A stretch of 64,000 bases of DNA, from contig CANQXA010000001.1 in NCBI GenBank assembly GCA_947627765.1, positions 59,088 through 123,087 on the forward strand, read 5' to 3'. The notes beneath the pieces were generated by a model that was given only the letters and a program-made list of their open reading frames with translations, did not search any database and was not told the origin of the DNA. Of the stretch, positions 33,694 to 42,236 are shown one piece after another. A program made the position numbers and the translations under genes. The first letter of the stretch is position 1, and each line of letters opens with the position of its first letter. The stretch comes from an uncultured Clostridia bacterium. Lineage in GTDB: Bacteria > Bacillota > Clostridia > Christensenellales > Borkfalkiaceae.

Positions 33694-34407
33694 TCAAAGA
33701 TTTTTCAGATAGAAGACCTCTTCGGAGGTCAGTTTTCGGCAGGCGCCGCGGTCGAGCCCGGAGAGGGAAAGCTCCCCCACCTTGATCCTTTTGAGGAGCG
33801 AGATCTGCTTCCCGACGGTCTCGAACATCTTGCGGATCTCCCTGTTTTTGCCCTCCGTCAGGACGACGTGGAGTTTGGTAAACGCCTTATCGGTCTCTAT
33901 GACGTTGATCTTGCACTTCTTTGTGACGACCCCTTTTTCGATTTCCACGCCCGCGCGCAGACGGTTGAGTTGTACGGGCGTCACGGCGCCCTCGACCCGT
34001 ACGAGATAGGTCTTCGGGATCTCGCTCTGCGGCGCCGTGAGACGATATGCGAGGTCGCCGTCGTTGGTGAGGATAAGCAGACCTTCGGTGTCGTAATCCA
34101 ACCTGCCTACGGGGAAGACCCGTCCCGCTCCGGCGGGAAGCAGTTCCATCACCGTCTTGCGCGGCCGCTCCGTCTTTTCGTCCTTTACAGTGCAGACATA
34201 CCCCTTGGGCTTGTTGAGAAGATAATATTCGTATTTGATCTTATGGGAGAGCGTCTTGCCGTCCAAAAGGACGGTATCGCTCTCCGAGACTTCCGTTCCG
34301 GGAACGGCAGTCTTACCGTTTACCGTCACTCTGCCGGCGGCGATGATCTCGTCCGCGCCCCTGCGGGAAGCGATCCCCTGTTCCGCCAAAAATTTATTGA
34401 TCCGCAT
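33694..34407 (-). CDS. rluB: Pseudouridine synthase, RluB/RsuA family
   Basis: 237 residues. An N-terminal S4 RNA-binding domain (MRINKFLAEQGIASRRGADEII) precedes the catalytic domain, with GRLDYDTEGLLILTNDG carrying the catalytic Asp and EGKNREIRKMFE near the end. It isomerises a uridine in rRNA; RluB (23S) is favoured over RsuA by genomic habit in Clostridia, but the sequence alone does not separate them. It lies 48 bp after dacF on the same strand. Confidence 0.92.
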   Translation of the reverse strand: MRINKFLAEQGIASRRGADEIIAAGRVTVNGKTAVPGTEVSESDTVLLDGKTLSHKIKYEYYLLNKPKGYVCTVKDEKTERPRKTVMELLPAGAGRVFPVGRLDYDTEGLLILTNDGDLAYRLTAPQSEIPKTYLVRVEGAVTPVQLNRLRAGVEIEKGVVTKKCKINVIETDKAFTKLHVVLTEGKNREIRKMFETVGKQISLLKRIKVGELSLSGLDRGACRKLTSEEVFYLKNL

Positions 34408-34455
34408 TCGGTGCCGCGCAGAACTCTCTGCTCCCCCATGAAGATTTGACGTTCG

Positions 34456-35457
34456 TCACTTCTCCATGATATACAAATTCTCGGAAAAAAGCAAGCTGTT
34501 TTCGAGATAAATCTCCAAAGTTCCCGCAAGATCCCCCACCGTTTCGGGGAGCGGGTCGAAAAGTTCCGTGCGGAAGCGGAGGGCGCGCAGTTCCGTCTTT
34601 TTGAGCGGATAGCTGAACGCGCGTTTCAGCGCAAAGCCGTCGAAATCCGCGGAGGGATCGACGATCGGGATCATGCGGTATTGCCCGAAACATTCGTCGA
34701 GAAGCTCTTCGGTGCGCTCATAGGTCTCGGGACAGTTCAAAACGACGGAGACCAGCTTCATTCCCGCCCGTTCCGCGCTCGTGACAAGGCACCGCCCTGC
34801 CGCTGTCGTGAATCCCGTCTTGATGCCGCAAGCTCCCTCATAGCGCGTGAGCATTTTATTCTTATTGTACCACCCCATCGGCGCATAGTATTTGCAGGAG
34901 ACGATCTCCGCAAAGACGGGATCCTCCATCGCATACGCGGAGACGAGGGCGAGGTCGCGCGCGGTCGTGTAGTGACTATCGTCGGGAAGCCCGTGCGGAT
35001 TGGCAAAATTGCTATGCTCCGCCCCCATCGCGTTGGCGCGTTCGGTCATTTCCGCGGCGAACGCCTCCACGCTTCCGCTATGATGGACCGCGAGCGTTAC
35101 GGCGCAGTCGTTGCCCGAGCGGAGCATGAGCCCGTAAAGCAGGTCGCGCACGGTGTAGGTATCCCCCGTCTTCAAATAGACGCTCGATCCCTCCGTCCCC
35201 TCCGCGATCCCGGGGACCGTTACGCTCTCCCCGAGATCGCAGTCCTCGATGATGAGGATCGCCGTGAGGATCTTGGTCGTGCTCGCCATGGGCAGACGCG
35301 CGTCGGCGTTCTTTTCGTGCAGAAACCGCTTGGAACTCACTTCCACCACGCATTCCCCCCTCGCCTCTGCCGCCGCAAAAGCGCACATCCGCTTTGCCGC
35401 GGGTGCGCACATGAGCAGAAAAGCCGCCGAAAGAAGGAGCGCAAATTTACGTTTCAT
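34456..35457 (-). CDS. dacF: D-alanyl-D-alanine carboxypeptidase (DacF-like)
   Basis: 333 residues. A signal peptide (MKRKFALLLSAAFLLMCAPA) is followed by the penicillin-binding fold: SxxK in MASTTKI, SGN in MLRSGNDCAV, and KTG in CGIKTGFTTAAG. The C-terminal part lacks the long PBP5 domain. It trims peptidoglycan stem peptides. It is coupled to gerW (11-bp overlap) under a SigF/SigG-like promoter, which matches the forespore role of DacF in Bacillus. Confidence 0.9.
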   Translation of the reverse strand: MKRKFALLLSAAFLLMCAPAAKRMCAFAAAEARGECVVEVSSKRFLHEKNADARLPMASTTKILTAILIIEDCDLGESVTVPGIAEGTEGSSVYLKTGDTYTVRDLLYGLMLRSGNDCAVTLAVHHSGSVEAFAAEMTERANAMGAEHSNFANPHGLPDDSHYTTARDLALVSAYAMEDPVFAEIVSCKYYAPMGWYNKNKMLTRYEGACGIKTGFTTAAGRCLVTSAERAGMKLVSVVLNCPETYERTEELLDECFGQYRMIPIVDPSADFDGFALKRAFSYPLKKTELRALRFRTELFDPLPETVGDLAGTLEIYLENSLLFSENLYIMEK

Positions 35458-35821
35458 CGCGGTTGGAGAAGTTTTTGATGAGCTCGCCCGCTTTTTCGAT
35501 GAGCCCGTCGAGGGGATCTTCCGTGATCCTTACCACGCGGCATTCCTTTCCGTCGTCGATGAGGAATCCCGCGGGCTTGATGTTGACGACCGTTCCCGTG
35601 CCGCCCGCAAAGGGAAAGCACTCATCCTCTTTGATCGCCTTCACTTCGCCGTATTCCCCGCCGCCGGAGAGATAGCCCATCGTCACTTTGGTGAAGGGAA
35701 TGATCTGCGCGCCGCTCGCGGAGAAGACAGGTTTGCCGATGACGGTGTTGACGTCTACGAGTTCGGTGAGACGTTGTGCCGTCTTTTCCATAATACCATC
35801 GATTTTCTTTTTTTGATCCAA
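35447..35821 (-). CDS. gerW: Sporulation protein YtfJ/GerW
   Basis: 124 residues. It matches the GerW family: VNTVIGKPVFSASGAQIIPFTKVTMGYLSGGGEYG, then FAGGTGTVVNIKPAGFLI. GerW is a spore protein needed for normal germination in Bacillus. It overlaps the DUF2953 gene upstream by 67 bp and dacF downstream by 11 bp, so the three are translationally linked. The order DUF2953-ytfJ is conserved in spore formers. Confidence 0.93.
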   Translation of the reverse strand: MDQKKKIDGIMEKTAQRLTELVDVNTVIGKPVFSASGAQIIPFTKVTMGYLSGGGEYGEVKAIKEDECFPFAGGTGTVVNIKPAGFLIDDGKECRVVRITEDPLDGLIEKAGELIKNFSNRDET

Positions 35822-36345
35822 TTCAGAAATGCCTCCAATAGTTTTTTTACGATCGCAAGGGTGAGGACGAACCCGTTGAAGACGGTCGTCGTCCCAAGGG
35901 TGATTTTCAGACAGGGACGGTCGGAAAGCACCGTTCCGTTTTTCAGCGACAGGAAAGGATGGCGGGTACGCAGTACGGCAAACGCCGCTCCGCCCGCCGA
36001 TTGGAGGAGTGCGGCGATCATCACGCCGTACGCGCTCTCCGAGCCCCCCGTTTCCACCGTCTGGTGAAGGCGGTAAAGCTGAAATCCGTCCGTGATCTCG
36101 AAGTATTTCTTCGTCTCCCCCATCCTTTCATAGGCGAGAAGGATCGCATACTTCTCGGTGAGATGGAGGGCGATCCCGTCTTTGCGGACCTCGGCGTAAC
36201 CGCCGAAGACCTTGAGCCCGAAGAGGCTGAACGCAAACCAAGCCCTGTTTTCGAAGACGTTGAGATAGACGTCCGTGCTCAAAAAGACGGGGAAGAAAAA
36301 GAGTACGGTCCCGATGAAGAGCGACCATACAAAAAATTCGCCCAT
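35755..36345 (-). CDS. DUF2953-family membrane protein
   Basis: 196 residues. One N-terminal transmembrane helix (about 5-28), a mixed alpha/beta domain, and a basic C-terminus (KKRKSMVLWKRRHN). The family is found next to ytfJ in spore formers and has no assigned activity. No Shine-Dalgarno precedes the ATG; a SigF/SigG-like promoter ends five bases before it, so the message is probably leaderless. The long overlap with gerW is unusual, but both frames look real. Confidence 0.82.
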   Translation of the reverse strand: MGEFFVWSLFIGTVLFFFPVFLSTDVYLNVFENRAWFAFSLFGLKVFGGYAEVRKDGIALHLTEKYAILLAYERMGETKKYFEITDGFQLYRLHQTVETGGSESAYGVMIAALLQSAGGAAFAVLRTRHPFLSLKNGTVLSDRPCLKITLGTTTVFNGFVLTLAIVKKLLEAFLNWIKKRKSMVLWKRRHNVSPNS

Positions 36346-36350
36346 GACAA

Positions 36351-36379
36351 TATCATGCGCGAATCCTCTGTTTTTATTC
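36351..36379 (-). promoter_or_regulatory. SigF/SigG-like forespore promoter
   Basis: Minus-strand GAATA (36379-36375), 17-bp spacer, CATGATA (36357-36351), matching the CATnnTA form of the forespore -10. Five bases separate it from the DUF2953 ATG. Confidence 0.6.
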
Positions 36380-36393
36380 GGTTTTTACGCCGC

Positions 36394-37092
36394 TCAGGAG
36401 ATCTTTACGATATCCGTATCGTCGAGCCCTTTGAGGAAGTCGGGAATGTCGTATCCCCCCTCTTCTCCTGCGGACTTTTTGGCGGCGCGGTCCTCCCCCA
36501 ACGTGCTCGAGGTATCGGCGTCGATGGTGTCCCACTCTTCGCGGGCATAGAGATAACCGTGCTCTTCGGAGCGGTTGGAGATCGCCGTCATGAGCGCGTC
36601 GTAATCGGGAAGATCTTCCAGCGTATTGAGTTTGAAGCGTTTGAGGAACTCATCCGTCGTCGCAAACATCATGGGGTGGCCGACCGCGTCCTTTTTGCCG
36701 CACGGCGCGATGAGTTTCAGCTCGATAAGCGCGTTGATGCCGTAGTCGCTGCTGACGCCGCGAAGCTGTTCGATCTCCGAACGCGTGATGGGCTGTTTGT
36801 AGGCGACGATCGCGGCGCATTCCAAGATGGTGCGGGTGAGCTCCCTCTCCCGCATGGGATTGAGGACGGCGGCGACGCTGTCTTTATAGCTCGGATTGGT
36901 GCCGAGCTGTGCCTTTTTGTTGAATTCGAGGAGTTGGATCCCCCCCGTCTCGCCATAGCGGGCTTTGAGCTCCGCAAGCGCGGCTTTGACCTCTTCTTCC
37001 GTGACGTTCAACTTCTCCACGATGTCTGCAACGGCAACGCTTTTGCCCGAGGCGAAGAGGATCGCCTCGACGATATTCGTCAATGCTTCCAC
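36394..37092 (-). CDS. scpB: Segregation and condensation protein B
   Basis: 232 residues with two winged-helix domains (about 1-80 and 85-170: TRTILECAAIVAYKQPITRSEIEQLRG is typical). An acidic, disordered tail of about 55 residues follows. ScpB dimers join ScpA and SMC in the bacterial condensin that organises and segregates the chromosome. It lies 15 bp after scpA; smc itself is not in the window. Confidence 0.95.
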   Translation of the reverse strand: MEALTNIVEAILFASGKSVAVADIVEKLNVTEEEVKAALAELKARYGETGGIQLLEFNKKAQLGTNPSYKDSVAAVLNPMRERELTRTILECAAIVAYKQPITRSEIEQLRGVSSDYGINALIELKLIAPCGKKDAVGHPMMFATTDEFLKRFKLNTLEDLPDYDALMTAISNRSEEHGYLYAREEWDTIDADTSSTLGEDRAAKKSAGEEGGYDIPDFLKGLDDTDIVKIS

Positions 37093-37107
37093 GGTAATTA
37101 CCTCTCT

Positions 37108-38082
37108 TTATTCGTATTCGTCGATTTCCTGACCCACCCAGTCATGGCCGGATTCGGGATTAAATTGGATATAGATCTGTGCAAACGGCTCGCTCTGGCG
37201 GACGAGCAAATATTGGTGTTTGAGCAATTCCAAAAGAGCTTGGAAGGTGGTGACGATCTCCATTCTCGTCCAGTCGCCGCCGAAGAGCTCTTCAAAACAG
37301 ATCTCGTCGGTGTGTTCGAACAGCGCGAGGATATAAAGGATCTTCTGCTCGACGGTATATTCGTCGCGCGGGATCTCGCGGTACTCCTCTTCCTCGTAGT
37401 AGTCCTCTTCGTGACGTACCATAATGGAAGAAAACGCCTGTACAAGCCCCTCGAGCGTGAAGCTGTCCAGCGAGAAGACGGTCTTGGTCGATCCCACACT
37501 CTTGTCGGGCCCCTTGAAGTAGTAGCCGATGGTCTCCCGCTCTTTGAGCTTGACCGTCTCCTCCTTGATGAGGCGGTATTCCTCGAGGGCGCGGACGAGC
37601 GCCTCGCGGTCGTCTTCCACGTCGTCTCCGTAGTCGTCCTCGGGCATTCCGTCGATCATCGGCACGAGCGATTGGGACTTGATCTTGATGATGGTCGCCG
37701 CAATGCTGAGATATTCGGTCACTTTGTCAACGTCTATATAAGGCAGACCTTTCATGTAGTCGAGGAACTGTTCGGTCACCTGCGAGACGAAAATATCGCG
37801 GATCGAGATCTCCTCGCGGTTGATGAGATAGAGAAGGAGATCGAGCGGACCTTCGAAGTTGCTGAGGACGGTGGTATAATCCACGTTGGAATCGAAGTGT
37901 TCGCGGCTGCGGCTGTAATGATCCCCTGCGCCGCGGCCCGCCGCTTCGGCCGGCTCTGTTGCCGTTTCCGCCGCTTCGGTAGATTCTGCGTCCTTTTCCG
38001 CGGATTGGGGCGCGGGTGCGTCCGTTTCGGGTGATTCGAGTTCTTGTTCCAGGATGTCCGTTACCAAGGCAGTAACCCCCAT
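37108..38082 (-). CDS. scpA: Segregation and condensation protein A
   Basis: 324 residues, longer than the usual 240-270. The conserved kleisin starts at about residue 70 (FEGPLDLLLYLINREEISIRDI, YLSIAATIIKIKSQSLVP) and ends with the winged helix that contacts SMC. The first 65 residues are an Ala/Glu/Pro-rich acidic extension. The frame overlaps the M50 gene by 22 bp. ScpA bridges SMC heads and binds ScpB, encoded next. Confidence 0.93.
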   Translation of the reverse strand: MGVTALVTDILEQELESPETDAPAPQSAEKDAESTEAAETATEPAEAAGRGAGDHYSRSREHFDSNVDYTTVLSNFEGPLDLLLYLINREEISIRDIFVSQVTEQFLDYMKGLPYIDVDKVTEYLSIAATIIKIKSQSLVPMIDGMPEDDYGDDVEDDREALVRALEEYRLIKEETVKLKERETIGYYFKGPDKSVGSTKTVFSLDSFTLEGLVQAFSSIMVRHEEDYYEEEEYREIPRDEYTVEQKILYILALFEHTDEICFEELFGGDWTRMEIVTTFQALLELLKHQYLLVRQSEPFAQIYIQFNPESGHDWVGQEIDEYE

Positions 38083-38759
38083 AGTCTTTGAATCGGATAG
38101 CCGACATAGTTGACGGCGAAATGAGAAAGCCAGCCGAGCAAGTTGAAGTTCTCCATGACCGCCACGTGGAGATAATCGCTGAAGACGGTGCAGAGGAAAC
38201 TTTCCGCAATGAGCCCGAGGAGGATCCAGCGCCCGTAGTCGCGGAGGAAGCGGAAGACCTTTCCCCGCCTGCGGTTGAGCGCGTCCACAATGCGGAAGCC
38301 GTCGAGCGGATAGAGCGGAAGCAGGTTAAAGATCGCGAAGCACAGGCTGTATGCGTAGATCAGATAGACGATGTCGTAGATGAGATCGGAGAGAAAGGTG
38401 ACGTAGGGAAGATAGTAGAGGACGACAAGCACGAGCGGAAAGATCAGGAACGCGGTGATGAGGTTCATCACGATCCCCGCGGCGGAGGTCAAAAAGAGCC
38501 CCCTCCGCTGATGCTTGAAGTTATAGGGATTGATGGGGACCGGTTTCGCCCATCCGAAGCCAACGAGCGTAAAGCAGATGAGACCGATGAGGTCGAAATG
38601 GCGGAACGGGTTGAGGGACAGCCTGTGGTTCCACTTCGGCGTAGGGTCTCCGCACCGGTAAGCGACGAACGCGTGCGCAAATTCATGCAGCGTAAGCACC
38701 ACGATCACGGCGCAGAAGCTCGCGAGCAGACGGACGAGTCTCGCTAAGGGTTCATTCAT
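38061..38759 (-). CDS. Site-2 protease family (M50) membrane metalloprotease
   Basis: 232 residues, polytopic. The zinc motif is HEFAH (helix 1-2), with the third ligand in NLLPLYPLDGFRI. This is the rhomboid-sized M50 type often found upstream of scpA in Firmicutes; its substrate is unknown. The start is the ATG at 38759: the -10 element lies in frame just upstream, so no earlier codon can be transcribed. The distance from the -10 is nine bases, leaving a leader of 0-3 nt and no Shine-Dalgarno. Confidence 0.9.
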   Translation of the reverse strand: MNEPLARLVRLLASFCAVIVVLTLHEFAHAFVAYRCGDPTPKWNHRLSLNPFRHFDLIGLICFTLVGFGWAKPVPINPYNFKHQRRGLFLTSAAGIVMNLITAFLIFPLVLVVLYYLPYVTFLSDLIYDIVYLIYAYSLCFAIFNLLPLYPLDGFRIVDALNRRRGKVFRFLRDYGRWILLGLIAESFLCTVFSDYLHVAVMENFNLLGWLSHFAVNYVGYPIQRLWGLLPW

Positions 38760-38768
38760 ACAAATATC

Positions 38769-38797
38769 ATTATACCGCAAGCCGAAAAAAAAAGCAA
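38769..38797 (-). promoter_or_regulatory. Promoter of M50-scpA-scpB, near-leaderless
   Basis: Minus-strand TTGCTT (38797-38792), 17-bp spacer, TATAAT (38774-38769). Confidence 0.75.
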
Positions 38798-38869
38798 GAG
38801 AAGAAGCGGATATTTTGAGAAAAAATCCGCTTCACTCAACAAGATATTGTGGTAACAGGAAGGATCCGC

Positions 38870-40189
38870 TCACTTTAAGCGCGCGGGAAGGACGTCGTAG
38901 CGCGTCAGATCCTCATAGGTCTGGGGACGGACGATGTATTCCGCCTCTCCGTCTTTCACGAGAACGGCGGGCGGGATGAGGTTGCGGTTGTAGTTGGAAG
39001 CCATCGAGTAGTTGTATGCGCCCGTCGAGAAAACGGCGATCAGATCCCCTACGTTCGCCTTCGGGAGGGAAAGATCTTCCCCGATGAGGTCCCCGCTCTC
39101 ACAGCATTTTCCGGCGATGGAAACGAGCTCGCAGGGTTCGTCGTTCATGCGGTTGGCGAGCGCCGCGGTATACTTGGAGCGGTAGAGGCAGTAGCGCGGA
39201 TTTTCGAACATCCCCCCGTCTACGGCGAGATATTTGCGGATCCCGGGGATCTCTTTGACCGATCCCACGGTATAGAGGGTGATCCCCGCCTCCCCGACGA
39301 TCGAACGGCCGGGCTCGAGATAGAGATAGGGCCGCGGGACGCCGTACCGCTCGCAACCCGCTTTGACGGCGGCAAAGAGGGCGGAGAGATAGCCGCGGTA
39401 GCCCTCGGGCGGGATCTTTGCGTCCCCTTCCGCATACCAGATCCCGAAGCCGCCCCCGAGATTGAGCTCTTTCAGGCAAAACATATCCCGTAGAGAGGCG
39501 GCAAAGGCGACGCACGTCTCCGCGGCGATCTCAAACGACTGTTTTTCGAAGATTTGGGAACCGATGTGGCAATGGAATCCGCGAAGATCGAGATGAGGCT
39601 TTTGCAGGATCAGCCCGACCGTCTCCTTTGCCGAACCGTTCGCAACGGAGAATCCGAATTTGGAATCGGGCGTCGCCGTACGGATATAGGCGTGGGTGTG
39701 CGCCTCCACCCCGGGATTGATCCTGAGAAGGACGGGCTGTACGATCCCGCGTTCGGCGGCAAGGGCCTCCAAGCGTTCGATCTCCTGCACGGAGTCTAAG
39801 ACGATCCGCCCGACGCCCGCGTCTAACGCTTCCCGCAGTTCGGACGGCAGTTTGTTGTTGCCGTGCATACAGATCTTTTCGGCGGGGAAGCCCGCTTGGA
39901 GCGCGGTAAAAAGTTCGCCGCCCGAGACGACGTCCGCCCCCAAGCCCTCTTCGTCCGCGATCGCGTACATCGCCTTACAGCAAAATGCTTTGGAGGCATA
40001 CAGGATCCGCCCGTTTCCCCCGTATTCCTCTTCGAGCGCGGTGCGGTAGACCTGCATCATTGCGCGGATCTGACGTTCGTCGAAGACGTAGAGCGGCGTG
40101 GAGAAGCGCTTTGCAAGATCGCAACAGTCGGCGCCTCCGATCTCGAGGTGCCCCTTTTCGTTGATTTTCAGCGTGTTTCGGAAGTTCAT
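38870..40189 (-). CDS. lysA: Diaminopimelate decarboxylase
   Basis: 439 residues. The PLP Lys is in LYASKAFCCKAM; HCHIGSQIFE, the glycine loop LNLGGGFGIWY, LEPGRSIVGEAG and the catalytic CCESGD near the C-terminus are intact. It makes lysine from meso-diaminopimelate. It is monocistronic. Its promoter ends six bases before the ATG with no Shine-Dalgarno, so the mRNA is predicted to be leaderless. No lysine riboswitch is visible, which fits the lack of a leader. Confidence 0.96.
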   Translation of the reverse strand: MNFRNTLKINEKGHLEIGGADCCDLAKRFSTPLYVFDERQIRAMMQVYRTALEEEYGGNGRILYASKAFCCKAMYAIADEEGLGADVVSGGELFTALQAGFPAEKICMHGNNKLPSELREALDAGVGRIVLDSVQEIERLEALAAERGIVQPVLLRINPGVEAHTHAYIRTATPDSKFGFSVANGSAKETVGLILQKPHLDLRGFHCHIGSQIFEKQSFEIAAETCVAFAASLRDMFCLKELNLGGGFGIWYAEGDAKIPPEGYRGYLSALFAAVKAGCERYGVPRPYLYLEPGRSIVGEAGITLYTVGSVKEIPGIRKYLAVDGGMFENPRYCLYRSKYTAALANRMNDEPCELVSIAGKCCESGDLIGEDLSLPKANVGDLIAVFSTGAYNYSMASNYNRNLIPPAVLVKDGEAEYIVRPQTYEDLTRYDVLPARLK

Positions 40190-40195
40190 GGGGCA

Positions 40196-40224
40196 ATTAT
40201 ACTACGTTTCACCGCCGCGGTCAA
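40196..40224 (-). promoter_or_regulatory. lysA promoter, leaderless geometry
   Basis: Minus-strand TTGACC (40224-40219), 17-bp spacer, TATAAT (40201-40196); six bases to the ATG. Confidence 0.8.
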
Positions 40225-40257
40225 GAAAAAATGCGCGACATCCCCCGCCGCAAGGCG

Positions 40258-40284
40258 ATTATGTCACGCATAATACTATGCAAA
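40258..40284. repeat. Repeat family A copy 5 (intergenic)
   Basis: ATTATG-TCACG-CATAAT followed by ACTATGCAAA; the TATGTCACGCATA part is shared with the second unit of copy 4. Confidence 0.6.
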
Positions 40285-40304
40285 TATGGTGATATGTGCA
40301 GACG

Positions 40305-41456
40305 TTACTGCCAATTCCGCGCGGTTTCCCGATAGGCGTCCCACCATGTCATCTTGGGAACGTCCTCCGCGGCGATCAGAGCGCAACTCCCCTTTTCGAT
40401 GCCGCCGATAAAGAGCGTGGCTCTTCCGAGCTTCTCCCCTTTCCGTATGGGCGCTTTTACCTCGGGAAGGTCGTATTCGATGCGATAGTCCACCGTCTCA
40501 CCCCGCTTGGAGAACACCGTAAGCGGCGGGGACGCCTGCACCGCGATCTCGCTCTTTTTGCCGCCTTTGACCTTGACCGTCTCCGTAAGCGGCTCGTCCG
40601 CCTGTAAGACGACGCGCGTTTCATACACGTTGAAGGCGTAATCGAGCATGGCGGCAGTTCCGTCGAAGCGGGACTTGGAGTCGGCGGCTCCGATGACGAC
40701 GGAGACGAGGCGCGTCTCCCCTCTCTTGGCAGTCGCGGCGAGGCAGAAGCCCGCTTCACCCGTAAATCCCGTCTTTCCCCCGTCACAGCCGTTGTAGGAG
40801 CGGATCAGGCGGTTCGTGTTGGTGATGCTCGTCGTCCTGCCGTCGGGGTGCGGGAAGTCTTCCAGCCAAATGCGGGAATTTTCGAAATACTGCCGATGGC
40901 GGATGAGTTCGCGGAACATCAGGGAGACGTCCCTTGCGCAGGAGTACTGCGGATCTTTGGGAAGCCCCGTGCAATTCGAGAAGAGCGTATTGTCCGCGCC
41001 GAGCTCTTTGGCGCGGGCGTTCATTTTGGCGACGAAGGCGGACTCACTGCCCGCGATCCGCTCGGCAAGGGCCACGCACGAGTCGTTGGCGGAGCATACC
41101 GCGACCGTTTTGACAAGGGACTTTGCGGGATACGAGAGCCCCGTCTGCAAAAAGACCTGCGAGCCTCCCATTCCCGCCGCGCTTTCGCTCACAGTAATGA
41201 GTTCGTCAGGGGAATAGACGCCCTGTTCCTCGGCTTCGAAGCAGAGGAGCAACGTCATGATCTTACACATACTCGCGATGGGAAGCCGCTTGGTTTCCTC
41301 TTTAGAGTACACCGCTTCCCCCGTCTCTGCGTCCGCAAGATAGGCCGCTTTGCAGGCGGGAGCGGGAAATTCATCCGCACGGGCGATGAGATTCCCCGTC
41401 GGGATCATAGTACAAGCCGCAAGCGCGGCGAGAGTTACCGTCCATAATTTTTTCAT
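40305..41456 (-). CDS. D-alanyl-D-alanine carboxypeptidase (second paralogue)
   Basis: 383 residues from the ATG at 41456. The signal peptide (MKKLWTVTLAALAACTMIPTG) is followed by SxxK in IASMCKI, SxN in CSANDSC and KTG in GGKTGFTGEAG. A C-terminal PBP5-like beta domain (about 280-370) is present, unlike the dacF paralogue at 34.5-35.5 kb. It starts 32 bp after the spoIIM-like gene and probably shares its mother-cell promoter, suggesting a DacB-like role in cortex maturation. Confidence 0.9.
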   Translation of the reverse strand: MKKLWTVTLAALAACTMIPTGNLIARADEFPAPACKAAYLADAETGEAVYSKEETKRLPIASMCKIMTLLLCFEAEEQGVYSPDELITVSESAAGMGGSQVFLQTGLSYPAKSLVKTVAVCSANDSCVALAERIAGSESAFVAKMNARAKELGADNTLFSNCTGLPKDPQYSCARDVSLMFRELIRHRQYFENSRIWLEDFPHPDGRTTSITNTNRLIRSYNGCDGGKTGFTGEAGFCLAATAKRGETRLVSVVIGAADSKSRFDGTAAMLDYAFNVYETRVVLQADEPLTETVKVKGGKKSEIAVQASPPLTVFSKRGETVDYRIEYDLPEVKAPIRKGEKLGRATLFIGGIEKGSCALIAAEDVPKMTWWDAYRETARNWQ

Positions 41457-41488
41457 ACCCGCAGTTTGTGCGGTTTTATGAAAATCAT

Positions 41489-42085
41489 TCAAAATAATTG
41501 TCCGACGGGATGAAAGATGACGAGCAGAAGGAGCATCTCGAGAAGACAAATGAGGGCGGCGACGGCGAGCAATGCGAGAAAGTCGAAGAGCAGTTCCGTC
41601 AGATCGGAGCGGCAGAAACGGAACGTCCCCGCTCTTCCGCAGGAGAGGACGGTCGCGCCGAGAAAGACTGCGTCCGTCAGCAAATGGATGGGAAGGAAGA
41701 GGACGAATACGACAAGAAGTCCCGAAACGCCGTAGACCGAGCAGAGGATCGCGATACTGCCGCCGAAGGTATAGGAGCGATAGAGCAGTACGGCGGGCGG
41801 GACGGCGAGCGCGACGAAATGGATCCCCGAGAGGGCGAGGAGGGCAAGCCAGAGCGCGCACCCTGCCGTCCGTTCCAAAAAGATCAAGAAGACATTGCGG
41901 CGCGAATAGACGATCTGCACGAGAAAGCGGTCCACCCTGTTGAGATGAAATTCATAGAAGGCGGGCGTTTTTACGAAGCAGATCCCGAGAATGATCCCCG
42001 CCAAATAGACGATCGCGAAGACGAGGAGCGTTTTTTTCCGCGCGATCACTCTCGATAGACAGTCACGGAAAAGGGGAAGGCTCAT
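41489..42085 (-). CDS. spoIIM: SpoIIM-like membrane protein
   Basis: 198 residues with about five hydrophobic segments and the size and topology of SpoIIM (DUF95), a part of the mother-cell SpoIIDMP engulfment machine. Sequence signals are modest (KTLLVFAIVYLAGIILGICF start, GLLVVFVLFLPIHLLTDAVF). A SigE-like promoter lies six bases before the ATG, agreeing with the SigE control of spoIIM in Bacillus. The gene lies directly beyond the relic 3' end of spoIVB, so it was probably its immediate neighbour before the ABC cassette arrived. Confidence 0.7.
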   Translation of the reverse strand: MSLPLFRDCLSRVIARKKTLLVFAIVYLAGIILGICFVKTPAFYEFHLNRVDRFLVQIVYSRRNVFLIFLERTAGCALWLALLALSGIHFVALAVPPAVLLYRSYTFGGSIAILCSVYGVSGLLVVFVLFLPIHLLTDAVFLGATVLSCGRAGTFRFCRSDLTELLFDFLALLAVAALICLLEMLLLLVIFHPVGQLF

Positions 42086-42091
42086 ATCACC

Positions 42092-42120
42092 ATGATATGA
42101 GCCCTCGGCGCGGATTATGT
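42092..42120 (-). promoter_or_regulatory. SigE-like promoter of the spoIIM-like gene
   Basis: Minus-strand ACATAAT (42120-42114), 14-bp spacer, CATATCAT (42099-42092), close to the SigE pattern KMATAWW-14-CATACAMT. Six bases to the ATG. It abuts the relic spoIVB stop codon. Confidence 0.55.
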
Positions 42121-42190
42121 CAGTTTTCGTCGAGCATCCTGTCGATGGCGATCCCGTACCCGCGCGTGGGATCGTTCAAAAAGACATAGG
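42120..42190 (-). pseudogene. Relic 3' end of spoIVB
   Basis: 42131-42190 is identical at 58 of 60 positions to 45931-45990 inside spoIVB, and the similarity continues to an in-frame stop. On the minus strand it reads VFLNDPTRGYGIAIDRMLDEN-stop, against RMLEN-stop in the intact gene. It has no upstream gene body. Confidence 0.85.
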
Positions 42191-42236
42191 GTTAATAAGT
42201 CACAAACAATTTTATATAAATTTCTTTCTATTCTGA

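Noticed and set aside
35959-38034. A 691-codon plus-strand frame opposite DUF2953, scpB and scpA
   Set aside because: Antisense shadow of three genes with conserved domains.
40190-40304. Lysine riboswitch upstream of lysA
   Set aside because: The promoter ends six bases before the ATG, leaving no room for a leader aptamer.
40305-41861. An N-terminal extension of the second carboxypeptidase to 518 residues
   Set aside because: The extra part overlaps the spoIIM-like gene in another frame and would bury the signal peptide that begins at the ATG at 41456.
42081-42101. The perfect 9-bp hairpin CTCATATCA/TGATATGAG as a riboswitch or terminator
   Set aside because: It is explained by the SigE-like -10 and the start codon region; there is no T-run, and it would lie at or before the predicted transcription start.
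42121-42190. spoIVB fragment as a second functional peptidase gene
   Set aside because: Only about 70 bp of coding sequence remain, with no start, PDZ or protease domain upstream.
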